Positions 21,827-33,482 of a DNA stretch of 64,000 nt are shown piece by piece. Within the stretch, counting starts at the first letter, position 1. The number at the start of each line of letters is the position of its first letter. The notes beneath the pieces are model-generated. The model was not told where the DNA came from and did not search any database. It saw only the letters and a program-made list of their open reading frames with translations. The stretch lies in NCBI GenBank assembly GCA_013180625.2, contig SNVD02014651.1, forward strand, positions 1 to 64,000. The letters run 5' to 3'. This stretch comes from Boswellia sacra. Taxonomy: Eukaryota; Streptophyta; Magnoliopsida; Sapindales; Burseraceae. A program made the position numbers and the translations under genes.

Positions 21827-22732
21827 TTATCTCCTTCTTCTCCAGTCTTGGAGTCTCACGCTGCAGTTCCGCACCATAATGTGTGGTTGCTGGGATACAA
21901 GAGGGATAGACACTGAACACTCGACGGAGAATCCATGCTTGACTGAAGGGAAAAACCAAAACTTCCATCTCACCCGTCCAACGATCCTGATCGTCACCCT
22001 AACACACCCAGTTGCTCGCTCCTGACACAATGCAACAGCATTGTTCGGTTCCAAAGTCACTGGCATGCCGAAAACATTAGCTGTCCAAGCGTCACTTTGA
22101 TTGTGGCCTTCTTGATTCGAAGGAAGAGGTGTCGAGTAGGTGATTTGCTGGTTACGATAAGTGACGTAAACTCTGAGCCTGTCGAAATAAAACCTGATCA
22201 GGCTATGAGAGTTACGTGAAGAAATGGCAACCTGAAAATTGGCTCTGATGACGTTTGGAGTAGAGATGTCAAATGAGTTAACGGTGAATCCTGGGAGGGC
22301 AAAGTTAGGCATGGGAGGTACGAAGAAAGCCCGGGCGATGAGGGGGATGCTGACGCCTACTGTAATGGAGACTGTAACAACACCGGCAATTATTTTGGTG
22401 CGTTTGTTTCTGTGCCTCCCGCCATCCATTGTAGTTGTAGTTGGAGGAGATGCAACGGGGCTGCTTCCAGGTTTAGTACCATTTTTTATAGGAGATCGGC
22501 TGATCACACTTTTAGGAGATGGAACAGGGCTGTTTTCAGGTTCAGTGACGCATTCGCTCTGGTTGCTTTCGGAGTCCGACGACTCCGAGCAGTCTTTGCA
22601 AAATCTTACACCATTGTTGGGGTTGCCGCTATTTTGGCCGCAATTTTGTCCGCATCCACAAACACAATTACTACGAGATCTGAAGAGATAATACATAAGA
22701 AACGTAGCTATGTGAAGGGATGGATATAACAT
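21827..22732 (-). CDS. NDR1/HIN1-like (LEA_2 domain) membrane protein
   Basis: Single-exon frame of 301 codons and the only convincing host gene. Residues 21-50 are Cys-rich (SNCVCGCGQNCGQN). Residues 50-110 are Ser/Pro-rich and then basic (RHRNKRTK). Residues 113-135 form one hydrophobic membrane segment (IIAGVVTVSITVGVSIP). From about 145 on is an LEA_2-type beta domain: FTVNSFDIS, NFQVAISSRNSH, RVYVTYRNQQI, VTIRIVGRVRWKFWFF and a late Cys pair. NHL proteins are plasma-membrane anchored, often linked to defence, senescence or stress responses, with the domain outside the cell. The family is usually 200-260 residues, so the N-terminal extension is long. Met 102 (MDGGRHRNKRTK) would give a more typical protein. 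No disabling change is seen. Confidence 0.8.
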   Translation of the reverse strand: MLYPSLHIATFLMYYLFRSRSNCVCGCGQNCGQNSGNPNNGVRFCKDCSESSDSESNQSECVTEPENSPVPSPKSVISRSPIKNGTKPGSSPVASPPTTTTMDGGRHRNKRTKIIAGVVTVSITVGVSIPLIARAFFVPPMPNFALPGFTVNSFDISTPNVIRANFQVAISSRNSHSLIRFYFDRLRVYVTYRNQQITYSTPLPSNQEGHNQSDAWTANVFGMPVTLEPNNAVALCQERATGCVRVTIRIVGRVRWKFWFFPSVKHGFSVECSVSIPLVSQQPHIMVRNCSVRLQDWRRRR

Positions 22733-24240
22733 TGCTGGAGGTGTAGAGATGGACAGGAATCAAAATAAACCAAGCCCTTTTCCTTGAGAGATTCCACTGT
22801 TTCCTTCAGGCTAGGCTAACATCAAATGGAATGAATTCAGTACGCAAGCTTATCTAAGAAGAAATACATAAAATTGGTGTCGAGAAAATACTCATAAGTC
22901 TAATAAAAGCTAAATAATCTTTTGCCAAAGAGATGTTGATATAGCACAAAACTTATCTAAGAAGAAAAACAAATATTTACAAAACGACCAACTATAGTCA
23001 GTGGTAATTGTTACTTTTCCAGCAGTGTCAACTCAACTTAAGAGGGAAGAAAGGATTAACTTACTTTTCTGGAATCTGGAAAGCAGGGTAAACTCAGGTA
23101 AAGCCTTCACAATTTCCGAATAATGGGCGACTTTCTCAACTAAACATTATTTTCCACTAGCTGATGGAACCTATCAAATGCTTTAATGTGTAATGGCAAC
23201 ATCTTTAACGTTAACTCATCCAAAAGTTGCATCGAGCAAAGTTTGAGCTCCTGCATACAATTTATCAAGAAAAAAAAAGGACAAAAGGCTGAGATTGAGG
23301 GACATGCATTGAGCGATGTTGATTGGTACCAATAGAAATTAACGTTTAATATGCTTCACTCTTGTGGACTGACAAAGACTAGATAGTCGATACACCACAA
23401 GCATAAAAATTAGCAACAAACATGAACACGACACCCTATTCAATGCAATATATGCATTCGTAAACAAGACTAAGTCAATTAGGCTTTTGACTATATCAAG
23501 TAATCACTCGACCCAAAAGGTTAAAGAAAAGACAAGAACTTAACAACAGCAGTAAACTCTTAATATATCTCGGTAAGTATATGATGTACCCAAGACGTGA
23601 TTATACAATTAAGTAAAGGGGAAAACTGCTAACGGCATATCCTACACCTCCCCTGATCTATAAGGTAATCTTATGCATGCAGAAACCCCGGCAATTAACT
23701 AAAAGCCTGAACTTTTGTAACTTGATTTACATCAATTTCAAGACACTGTTCGATAAAAATATCGTTTCCCTCAGTATACCTTTACTCTTATGGTTACCCT
23801 GTTCTACTAAACAGAAATCTAGATATCCATCTGTGTCCCAACATTTCAGGCAAAACAGGTAATTAACACATGTATAGCCTGGAACCAGCCTCAACTCACC
23901 AATTGGCCCTCAAGCAACTGCAAGTTTCTCAACTAACAACATATTGCCTTTCCTAGTCTACTCTTAAGCTAGATAACACAAAAATTGAAGAGACATAAGT
24001 TTCGGCTGCCACTGAGTAATGAATAATTGAATTCCATGTTATATTGACTTCAAAAAGCCTGTTTATTAAGATTTTTCTATAAAATCGGTCTCACTTCTAT
24101 CTCCATTATTCTTCAAGAATTAGACTGGAACTTTTCTTCCCTTTTTTCCCTTTCCTACTGAAGGATGTGTGAGAATTATCATGCCAAACAAACATATTGC
24201 ATATATGAATGTCAGGGTCATGAATATTATGTTCCATTTT
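22733..24240. other. Intergenic region upstream of the NHL gene
   Basis: 1.5 kb AT-rich DNA containing the presumed promoter of the minus-strand gene at its left edge. No convincing exon, RNA gene or repeat is seen. The short frame at 23677-23862 has no family features. Confidence 0.5.
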
Positions 24241-24248
24241 CCTCTAAG

Positions 24249-24249
24249 G

Positions 24250-24298
<49 letters not shown>
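24249..24298. repeat. Poly-A plus (TA)n microsatellite
   Basis: A run of about 17 A followed by about 16 TA units. It lies just beyond the intron-side end of the reductase pseudogene. Confidence 0.9.
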
Positions 24299-24299
<1 letters not shown>

Positions 24300-24350
24300 T
24301 ATTTAGGTAAAGAATACAGAAAATCAACTTGTTAGAATTAAACAAAATAC

Positions 24351-24592
24351 CTTTAATTAAGCTTAGAACTGCTGCAGCACTTGTATCGAGTGTTGGCTGC
24401 AAAAGAGGACCAATGACCAGTGCTGGCTTTATAGCAACCATGTCTAGGCCTTTCTCCTTTGCAAATTTCCAGTCAGCATCCTCAGCCCTGGGTCTTTGAA
24501 AGCACATATCAAAGCTAAACACAAAAAAGGTAACAAAAACTGGATCATCTGCAGCTCCATCAAGTGTAAGTGTGCTGTCCATTTTGGATCAT
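24351..24592 (-). pseudogene. Fragment of CCR/DFR-like NADPH reductase gene
   Basis: On the minus strand a good splice acceptor (TTCTTCTGCAG) precedes DDPKWTAHL and LDGAADD, which resemble the start of exon 2 in cinnamoyl-CoA-reductase/dihydroflavonol-reductase-like genes (the DPKKTEHLLALDGA region). After about 40 unrelated codons comes a later-exon piece, YVLSKT then [19 protein letters not shown] and [20 protein letters not shown]. It ends at KG with a GT donor (AAAG/GTATTTTG at 24351). The SDR YxxxK motif is present but the frame shifts by one base directly after it, and TGA precedes it. The N-terminal nucleotide-binding and middle exons are absent. This is an exon-shuffled, dead remnant of a reductase gene. 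Confidence 0.75.
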
Positions 24593-24599
24593 CTGCAGA

Positions 24600-27060
24600 A
24601 GAATAAAAACTGGATAGATTTAGCATATCATTCAAGAGACACCAAGCTGGAGTCTGTAAAGACAAAACTATTCATGGAAAAGTTTAAATATTTCAAAGAA
24701 TTCATGTATGCAAAAGCAGCTCACATTCTTGTTATTAAATTTTTCTTTTTCTTTTTTTAAACAAAAAAGGACATCCAGTTTTGATGAACAGCATATTCTA
24801 GAAAATTACAAGTGATGAACATTTAAATTTGTATGTTTAATAAGAGCTTATTCATAATATTACGCTAATAGTGCCATTAAATTTCTCAACTTAAGCATAT
24901 TTGTAGTTTTTACATCTTTTGAAATAGGTTTATCTTAATTTCAGTTTTTGATGTAGATTCGTAGAATGGGTATAACTTTCTATTTATAAATTAGAATGGT
25001 ATAGATCTTGATTTGGTGGAAAGCTAAGTAAATTTTCTACAAAATTGTATTTTGCAAGAATCATGAAATTCGGGCGTCTAATAGACCAAAATTGGGCTTG
25101 AAGAGAAGCTGCCTGCAGTTTCAACCCAGCCTGACCATGCTTCCATATTTTGATCGTATCCCTTGAAATATGTATCAAAATCGTATGATTCAAAGTGTTC
25201 CAGAAAACTATGAGAAATATCTACAACTTTTACATGTGATGAAAATTATAAATATTTCAGTGTCGAAATTGATGGTCAAAGTCCATGCATATGATGATCC
25301 AAATTGTCAACAAGATATTTTACAATTGTCTCTTTATAATTTGATAATTTTACCCTCAAATATATATATAAATAGAGTGTTGTGACCCAAGAGAGCATTT
25401 TGGCTCTGGCTGAGATCTCTTAACATTGTGTTTTCTTTCTTGTACTTTGTTCTTTTAATGTTATTAATAAATCTTTTTCTTCTTGCAGTTTATTTCTTTC
25501 TTGCATAATGTTTCACTAAATTCTCTCTTGCTAAAGTGAAAGGGTGAAACCCTTGATATGAGAATAAAGATTTTCTAACCCTTTGATATGTGCTTAAAAA
25601 TTATAATCTTGTTTTGTTTATTTTATATGTTTTATATTTATTTTCTTAATCAATCTTGATACCACATGTAAAGTGAAGGACTTGATCCATTTTAGACAAT
25701 CATCGCCACATCAAATGCTTTGATCCTTTCTAGACTTCGTATGGTTCTCTCTTACCGACACAAGTCTAATTAAGAAACTTGATTTGTTGTAGACATATAG
25801 TGATTGACACATTGGATGCTTGAACCCATTTACAAGAAGTGATATAAATATTGATAATGAAATAAATATAATTCATATTACTAAAATAGACTTAATTGAT
25901 ATAATTTCTGATTGGAACGTCCTTAGTGTGTAGATTCCAATTGAGTTATAAAAGGGGTTAGCTTATCTTTATTTGATGTATCAAGGGCAGATCCCCTAAC
26001 CTTAGCTTTCATTATCATTGAGTACTCTTACTTGTTTATTTTAAGTATTCTTGTTTATTTTATATGAATTTGTTCTTTCATTTGCTATAGTCAGTTTGAC
26101 CACCTATTTTCATGGTTTGTTTCACCACCTCTTGTTCTTTAATTCACCATATTTATTACAAAAACTAGAATAAAAACATAAGATAAAGAAAAGAAAGTAA
26201 AAATTAAAACTACAAGTATCATAGCATTCAAATATGTTTAAAATATATAAGGTTAGTGATATATGCTATTAACAATTGCAGCATATATGGGCTACTTGCC
26301 TTCTGCAACTAAAGTCATAATTTGATACAAATTGAGTTTCAGGGACAAAAATACCATGGGAAACATAGCATTATAAGGAGGCCAAAAACCATAGGAAATG
26401 GAAGTGTTCAACCAATAATATATAATTACAGAGATTTATGGTCGAAATCCCCTAATAGAAACATGAATCTGGCTATAAAGGTAGATAAATTAGATAATAT
26501 AAGCTGTTATCTTATCGGATAGAGAATTTCCTAAAATCTAGAACTCCTGCCCTTATTGCTACTCCCATGTCAGTTTTAGAACAACCATGATTTACATACT
26601 TGCAAGACAAAGCCACATTGAGACAAATTGCCCCTATTGAATCCAACATGGCCTTATAGTTTTCTTAATATAGAAAAAGTGTTCTTGCACATTTATCATG
26701 GTCAAGTTCACTTATCCCCTATAACTTAACATAAACAGCTCAAATCCCTTAGTCCATTTCTAAAAAATATGTCACATTTATTCCACCAAGCCATTATTTG
26801 AATTATAAAACGAAACTGTCTAAATTGCTAATAAGGTGATCTGCATCTTATACATTTTAGAGTCCCAAAAATTTAGAATGAATATATTTTACAAATTTTT
26901 AGAAATCATATTAATACCTTGTTTTATATTAATGGGAGTAAGGCTAATTATGTAAATGTATATTAATATGTGGTAGCATTTTGTTTGCATTTTAGGTTAG
27001 TAGGAGTTAAGCTATAATGTAGCCAATTTGTCATTTTGAGGCTTGGATGTATAACATGCA
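24600..27060. other. AT-rich intergenic region, possible retroelement relic
   Basis: 2.5 kb without a convincing gene. 25364-25440 has a promoter-like TATATATAAATAGAG followed 20-30 bp on by TTGTGACCCAAGAGAGCATT and a T-rich leader. That could be an old LTR promoter, but I found no matching second copy. The remainder shows no recognisable domain. Confidence 0.35.
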
Positions 27061-27073
27061 TTATTAAGTAGCA

Positions 27074-27092
27074 TATATATACACATATATAC

Positions 27093-27156
<64 letters not shown>
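27074..27156. repeat. Compound (TA)n-(GA)n microsatellite
   Basis: About 48 bp of TA-type repeat passes directly into about 34 bp of GA repeat, followed by a purine-rich tract to 27305. Frames read through it are low-complexity artefacts. Confidence 0.95.
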
Positions 27157-27158
<2 letters not shown>

Positions 27159-27305
27159 GGCTTAGGGTTTGAGTGCATGGAAAAAAGTTCTCATTTTCTA
27201 TGTAAAGGGGAGAGGCTACAAGAAGAAAAGAGAAAAAGGAGAAAATATAAGAAAGAAAAGAGAGTAGAAAAGAGAAGAAAGGGAAGGAGAAAAAGAAAAA
27301 GAAGG

Positions 27306-29436
27306 TTGGATGCTTGGAAACTAAATAGGGACTTTTTAACCTTATACCTAAATCTAGATTACTTTTCATATTTTATTTAAACAAAGCCCGATTTATAATG
27401 CATTTGATTCAAAGGTGTAACTTAAAAATTTAAACTGGAAAGTTCTCATTTCGTAAATTAAAAATTTTGGTTATTACATTTTATAAAAAATAGTAAAAAG
27501 ATAATAAAGATTACGATAATAAGTGTAATAATTTAAATTGTCTATATGATTGAAATTTTTCTCAAAACTATAGCCAACTGGCCCTTGGTTCAACCACTGA
27601 TTTGATTTGCCATCAAATTGATTATTTGATGTTTGGGTGATAAATTGATGATGATATTATGTGATTATGATATGAAGGAAATATTATGCTTGGTGAAAAT
27701 TATGGTTTATATGACTATTACACTATTTTGGGTGACTGCACTTGTTGACACACGTAATTCTGCAGATTCCTTTTTCGTTTAAAAAAATAGACATATAAAG
27801 CTTTAATTTGCCACTAGTCTACCTTGATTTGGATTTAAAATAAATTTTTGATGAAAGTTTGAAAATGAATGTTGAAAACTAGACACTATACTTTTCATCC
27901 AACATATTTGGATATTTTCTAAAATCTGTATTTGTTGAAATTAATTTTCAGCAATCTCCTATTAGTTTTAAAAAATAGACATGTTATGCTTTAATTCATC
28001 ACAAGTTCTTCTGAATTTGAAATTGAAATGAAATCATAGTGAATTTTTGAAGATGAAGGGTAAAAGTTGAAATTCTGATAGTCATTCACAAAACCAATAT
28101 TTTTAACTCATAATAGACTTGATAGACTTCCGTTCTCAAGTTGTATAACATGGAAATCTTTTTTCTACATTTTTTTTTTTGGTGATTTTTCAAAGTTAAG
28201 CTCACAATCTTAGAATGTTCAATTGCATGGTGACAAGTCTAGAGTTTTGTGAAAACTGTACTATTTGAGAACTTGTTTTACAAAAATGACATTTTTTTAA
28301 TCTACACTCTTGATTTTTTCATTTCCAATGAGTTTTACTAAAATTGGTTATGCATACAAATTATAGTGAATTTTCAAAACTAAAAATAAATTGCTGAGTT
28401 GTGTTGGTGTATGGAATGAATACTGCTGTTGAAGAATCGAATTAAATTCCTTTGTTTGGACTTGGATATGGATATTTGATTTTTATCACTTTGACATTAT
28501 ATTCAAATGGAAATGGATGTGTTGGACCTTGAATGAACCGATGTGATTCGGATCCAAGGGAACATGAATATAAAATTCCAGTGTACCTTAAATGGGCCAC
28601 TGTGTTATGAGTCTAAGAAAAAACATTAGATTGTGAAATATAGTTACTATGTACATAGTAATACATTGATGCATGAATGAGAATGATTGAGTGATGTACA
28701 ATTCTTGGTTTATGGAAATCTGTGATTTTATGAATGCATGAATGCACTTGTGATTTAGTATAATATTAAAATTGTCGTACTAGGCCATATATGTGCTCAT
28801 TCCTCCTTGCACTAATGTATGAGATGATGTATGAAATAGTGAGGTTCTTGAACTATCCTAGATATGTAATGGATTACTGCACTTGGGATTTTGTATAATC
28901 CTAAAATTTTCCTACTAGGCTATATGCTCAACCCTCCCTGCACAATTTTATGAGATGATGTATGAAATAGTGAGGTTCCTGAACTATCCTAGAAGAAATG
29001 GATGATAGCATTCTGAATGCAGTTTGATGTTAGCCTAGACTTGGAATGGCTATCTATTTATATTGATTAGTGATCAAAGCCTTGAGACTTTAGACCCTAT
29101 TATTGATAATAAACGTATAATTTTTTTTCAGTAGGTTTGCTCCACGACATGTAAAAACTGGTATGATTTTTTTTTTATGATGATATTAGATGATGAATTA
29201 TATGATGATATACAAGCTTTGAACTTATCTGTATATGTGAAGTTGAAGAAAAAAAATCTGTACTATTTATTATCTTCATAATTAGTCACACCTAAAGTCT
29301 CCACACAAGATTTTGGGGCATCACATATATATTAGAACTCTTTTTATCTTTAGTTATATATAATATATTCGTGGTTAAATAATTGATAAATACTTTTAAT
29401 CTATGAAATTATTTTGAAATATTTACTTTTTTTTGG
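27306..29436. other. AT-rich intergenic region with a local duplication
   Basis: No gene is seen. 28745-28879 and 28880-28992 are an imperfect tandem duplication (period about 135). Both have CACTTG-GATTT-TATAAT, TACTAGGC-ATAT and GAGATGATGTATGAAATAGT followed by GAGGTTC and GAACTATCCTAG. Around 29300 the text ACAAGATTTTGGGGCATCAC resembles the 3' end of some plant LTRs, but no partner copy is visible. Confidence 0.5.
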
Positions 29437-30070
29437 GGTCAATTCTACAAAAGAAGGTTTACTAAAATCCTACATGACCATCTCTGGTATAGAAAATCCC
29501 ACGTACCTCTCCTCTCCGTTAAGAACCATTAGAAATTTATGTTAAAAATTATATATTTTTTTTCAAATTACACTTAATTGGGTATTAAAAATATTTAAAA
29601 TTCTAAAAATCCAAAAATTTAAATTAGAAAAATAAAGAAATTGCCCTGAAAGGCTTAAACTTTATGAGATAGTTTTTTATAGGCGCAAATGTAACAAATT
29701 TTTTATTATTCCAAGATTTTAGTAAATAATTTTAATGTAAAATTTTTTAATGAAGTTTTTCTTTTAAGTTTATGTATCATTTATTAGGATAGTATTTTTT
29801 TTAATACTTCTAAGGGTAATGGTTGATGGAAGACTATATATATATTAACAAGTTTTGGGTTATATTTTTATATTTTTATATTTTATATTTTTATTTTAAT
29901 TTTAAATTTTTTTAATAGTCAACCATATGGGCAATTTCAAATATATATATTAACAAAATTTTTAAAGGTTCTTAACGGAAAAAGGAGTTATGTGAGATTT
30001 TCAAAGTTAAAGATAGTCATGTGAGATTTCGACAAACCTCACATGGGGTTTGTTTTTTTAAGACGGTCAT
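29437..30070. mobile_element. Inverted-repeat MITE or fold-back relic
   Basis: About 120 bp at each end pair as inverted copies: left CTCCGTTAAGAACCATTAGAAA with AAAATCCCAC and CCTACATGACCATCT, right TTTAAAGGTTCTTAACGG with GTGAGATTTTCAAAG and GATAGTCATGTGAG. The centre is AT-rich and also partly self-complementary. It has no ORF. Fragments at 240-330 look related. Confidence 0.6.
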
Positions 30071-31259
30071 ATTTTAATTGATTACTAAATATATTATTGA
30101 CTAATTATAAAAACTCTATTATTATTTATACAATTTATATGACACAAATTTTGTGTAAAGAGTTATAACATAAACATTCTACGTGTATCATGTTTTTAAA
30201 TCTAAAAAATAATTTTTAAACGTGATGAGTTTTAAAATTAACACATGTCGTCTTAATTTAATTTTCTTTTAATTATCTAATAATCAATAGAATATATTCG
30301 TATACAACAAATGATTAAGAATAATTATAAATGTATTAAATAAAATTCTATTAGCTTATATTTTCATTTTATATCTATTGTTTTATTGTATTGAAAGTTG
30401 CCCCCACTAATAAAGTTCTTTGGCTCCGTCACTACATACTTGTGCATGCAATGATGTCCATCGGCATGTAAATATGTTCCTGTCTCTACACACATCAATA
30501 TATTTGCAAAACATTGGCCATAATTACACAAATAATATAACTAGAAATTTTAAACCCATTTACACAAAACCAGATCATTATCTTTAACAAACTAAAACAA
30601 TCGACATCAAGACACTCCAAATCCGTCTAATAAACTTCACCACTTGAACAAATGAAGCCAAAAAAACGATACAATCCATCCATACAATGAATCAACAAAA
30701 TCTTCAACACGATGTGTTCTTATATTGCATGCATGGACTCACATGACATTGATCTACAAAGATAATGAACAAAATCCTTTGCAAAATCATGTAACAGTGA
30801 AATATATATATTGATGCAAGATATATGCTTGCAAAGACTCAAACAAGATTTGAATGAAATAAGATTTTGAAAAACTAACCGTGGTCACGAAATGTGGCCT
30901 TGATAATGTAACTACAAGTGAGAATAAGCTTGATAATATATGCAGCTAGAGGCTCCGGTGACGGCTATGGTCTTTCCTACTGCTCCACTACTCATTTTCT
31001 TCCTACTTTCTGTTCTGTAACGTCTTCGAGATTTATCTGTACGGATACTCTTCGCCTTTCCATAGTTAATTTAAGAATAACTGGGTACCCTTGTACTTTT
31101 AATGACTCTTTGTAAGGTCCAATACTTTTGAAAGATTATTATATATCCAGAATGAGTAGTCATTCTGTAAGATACTTAAAAAAATGACCAAAGTGGTTCA
31201 AGAGTGAAATTTGATCATAAGACAAGGATGATCATTGATATTAACCCATTAAAATATCA
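30071..31259. other. AT-rich intergenic region
   Basis: No gene, RNA gene or clear repeat. The open frame at 30918-31115 has no family features. AT tracts dominate to 30360, and the remainder is ordinary noncoding DNA. Confidence 0.5.
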
Positions 31260-31660
31260 ATGAAAAAATGGCAAATTTTGCATTTTAGGATGTCTAGGAG
31301 GATAGTAATTTTTTTAACTATATTTTAGTTAGGGTTTTAGTATTTAAATATTATTTCCTTTTTCTAACTACTTTTTTTTTTATGAAATTTGAATGAAAAT
31401 TCTCTCTATCATTTTGAAAGTTCCTTGGGAATTTTTAAGGAATTGCATAATTGTAAAACTTAGTAATCCAGTATTTGTGTACTAATCAATTGTTTATTAG
31501 TGAGTTGTATTATTTACGTCGTTTTAGTCTCTTTCACATAACAATTAGATACATTAGTTTGCGTTTATGATAAGACAAACAATGATCAAATAATTGATAT
31601 CGATGCAAATAAAACATAGGTACATTTTTTTTTTTTTTACCTATGATTGGGTTGAGGATA
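31260..31660. repeat. Paralogous host segment, copy B part 1
   Basis: Counterpart of 4730-5090 in copy A (see TTAGTGAGTTGTATTAT, GGAATTTTTAAGGAATTGCAT, GATGCAAATAAAACATAGGTA). It lies 150 bp left of the LARD-like element. Confidence 0.6.
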
Positions 31661-31814
31661 AAAGTTAAAGGTGACACAAACATACCTTATTAATATGTTT
31701 AACCACAGGATATTTGTACGAAATTTTTCTCCAAACATGAATTATGAGAACAAGAAAGGCTATATTATCCCTGCGCTGCAATCATGATGGCAAAGAAATC
31801 TAGTGTGATCAACT

Positions 31815-32727
31815 CGTTGATGACCAATTTTTGATCAAGAAGTTAAGAAAGTAGAGTGAGATAGCATCAACAAGTTAACATAAGTAAGGAAGCGAACTCA
31901 AGTTGCGTTATGGGATTCTTTTGTAGGTTGTGGTGTGGAAGATAAAGAAATTCTGGCAAGGACTAGATGCTTAAATATCAAAAGCTAAACCCACTTAAGG
32001 GATTTTAGTGTAATAAAGATTTTATAAGTAACACGGTCTAGTGGAAAAACAAATCTAAACCCTTTTAAACCTAATCCTAAGGTTAGCCCATTATCTAATA
32101 TTATTAATTTCATATATATTATTTCTGAAATCTTATTTTTACAAAATTATTTATTTGATGAATATTATCTTTCTCTTATCTCTTTTAAAAGATAATTATC
32201 CTAAACAAATATCTTTAAAAAAATTGTATTTAATTTATTAATAAATTATAATTATCCTTTTAATGTTAAATTTTATCCTCTTACCATTATCTTATTTTTA
32301 TCTCTTTTATTTGAATTATAAATTATCCTAAATGATTATCTTTATGATATTTATTTTTATTTATAATTATCATTTTTTATAATAAATCTTATCATTTTGT
32401 CATTGTCTTTTCTATTTAAAATATAATTTAATCTATTATTAAGATAATTAATTATATTTATCTTTGTTCAAGTATTTAAATTATTTTTATCATCTTACCA
32501 TTATCTTTATGATAAATAATATTTTTGTAATTATCTTTCATGATAATTCTAACAATCTTTTAATTATTTGAATTATTCGTAAAGGAATCTTATCACCTTG
32601 AGCATATAGATAGCACAAGGAAGAACCACAATGGAGGTAATGAACATAGAGCCCAAAACTCAATCGAAATTGATTCAAAGCTATCTCCGTTTCATGCTGC
32701 TACCAAAACATAATACAATTCTATCTA
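31815..32727 (+). repeat. 5' LTR of LARD-like element, left part
   Basis: 913 bp up to the copia insertion. It is rich in TTATC/GATAA words. A TATA-like GCATATAGATAGCAC lies at about 32602-32616, the same place as TATAAATAGTGC in the 3' LTR. It ends with ATCTA, the copia target. Confidence 0.8.
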
Positions 32728-33277
32728 TGTTGAAGTTTTGGCTCTTTAGGCATTCGTATGTGTGTGCAAGGAACCCACATGGAGTGGGAGTCATTGTGTT
32801 GGAGAGACTTGAACTTATAAATTAAATCCAAGTCTTTTTATTTATGTGTCCCATTGAAATTCTCTTCAACCCCCAATATTTGTAAGGCCTTGATATAAGA
32901 CCTCATAGTTTAAGGACCTTAAAGTTTACAATATTTTTTCTCTTTTTATTTTTGAGTATTTGTAGTATTACCCAATTGTTTAGGTAATTACGGTTTGGCT
33001 CAACTATTTGGGTAATTGCAGTTTGACCTAATAGTTGTAATATTTGTATTGTGACCTAAAAGTTTTTAATTCTCTTTGAAGATAGTGAAAGGTTTCTTCA
33101 GCGGCGCCCAAGGACGTAGGTAACAATACCGAACCTCGTTAAATCTTGGTGGTCTTTCTATTTCTGCATTGTTGGTTAATTGGTTACCTCTTTAGTTGCT
33201 ATTATATTCAATTATCTGGTATAGTTTGTGGTTGTGTATTTGGTTGTTTAATGGTATCGCTTCCGCATTTCGCAACA
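32728..33277 (+). repeat. 5' LTR of nested copia
   Basis: Begins TGTTGAAGTTTTGGCTC and ends CGCATTTCGCAACA. It contains TTATAAATTAAA (about 32815) as a probable TATA region. Confidence 0.88.
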
Positions 33278-33279
33278 AT

Positions 33280-33292
33280 TAGTATCAGAGCC
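33280..33292 (+). promoter_or_regulatory. Primer-binding site (initiator Met tRNA type)
   Basis: TTAGTATCAGAGCC two bases after the LTR differs by one or two bases from the common copia site TGGTATCAGAGC, complementary to initiator tRNA-Met. Confidence 0.75.
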
Positions 33293-33482
33293 TAAGGTTT
33301 TAGGTAGTGAGTGGCTATTTCATTGAAACACTTACTACTATTCTGGGCTATTAAGTTTGGATTGCTAGTTATTGAATGTAATAGTTTGTTTGGAGCTTGG
33401 TTATTGGTGATTTGTGTATCGAGCTTATTTGTGAGAGGTAGTGATAGCATCATCGTCAACTGTACTGAAGAAGACAGTGATT

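Noticed and set aside
25364..25440. TATA box and leader that could be a gene promoter or LTR
   Set aside because: No following coding frame and no second copy of the sequence in the window, so no call was made.
27064..27369. Frames with IYIYIY and SLSLSL runs
   Set aside because: Direct translation of the TA and GA microsatellites.
29300..29325. Possible LTR end (TTTTGGGGCATCACA)
   Set aside because: No matching partner, primer site or target duplication was found.
30918..31115. Plus-strand 65-codon frame
   Set aside because: No domain, no codon pattern or context; chance open frame.
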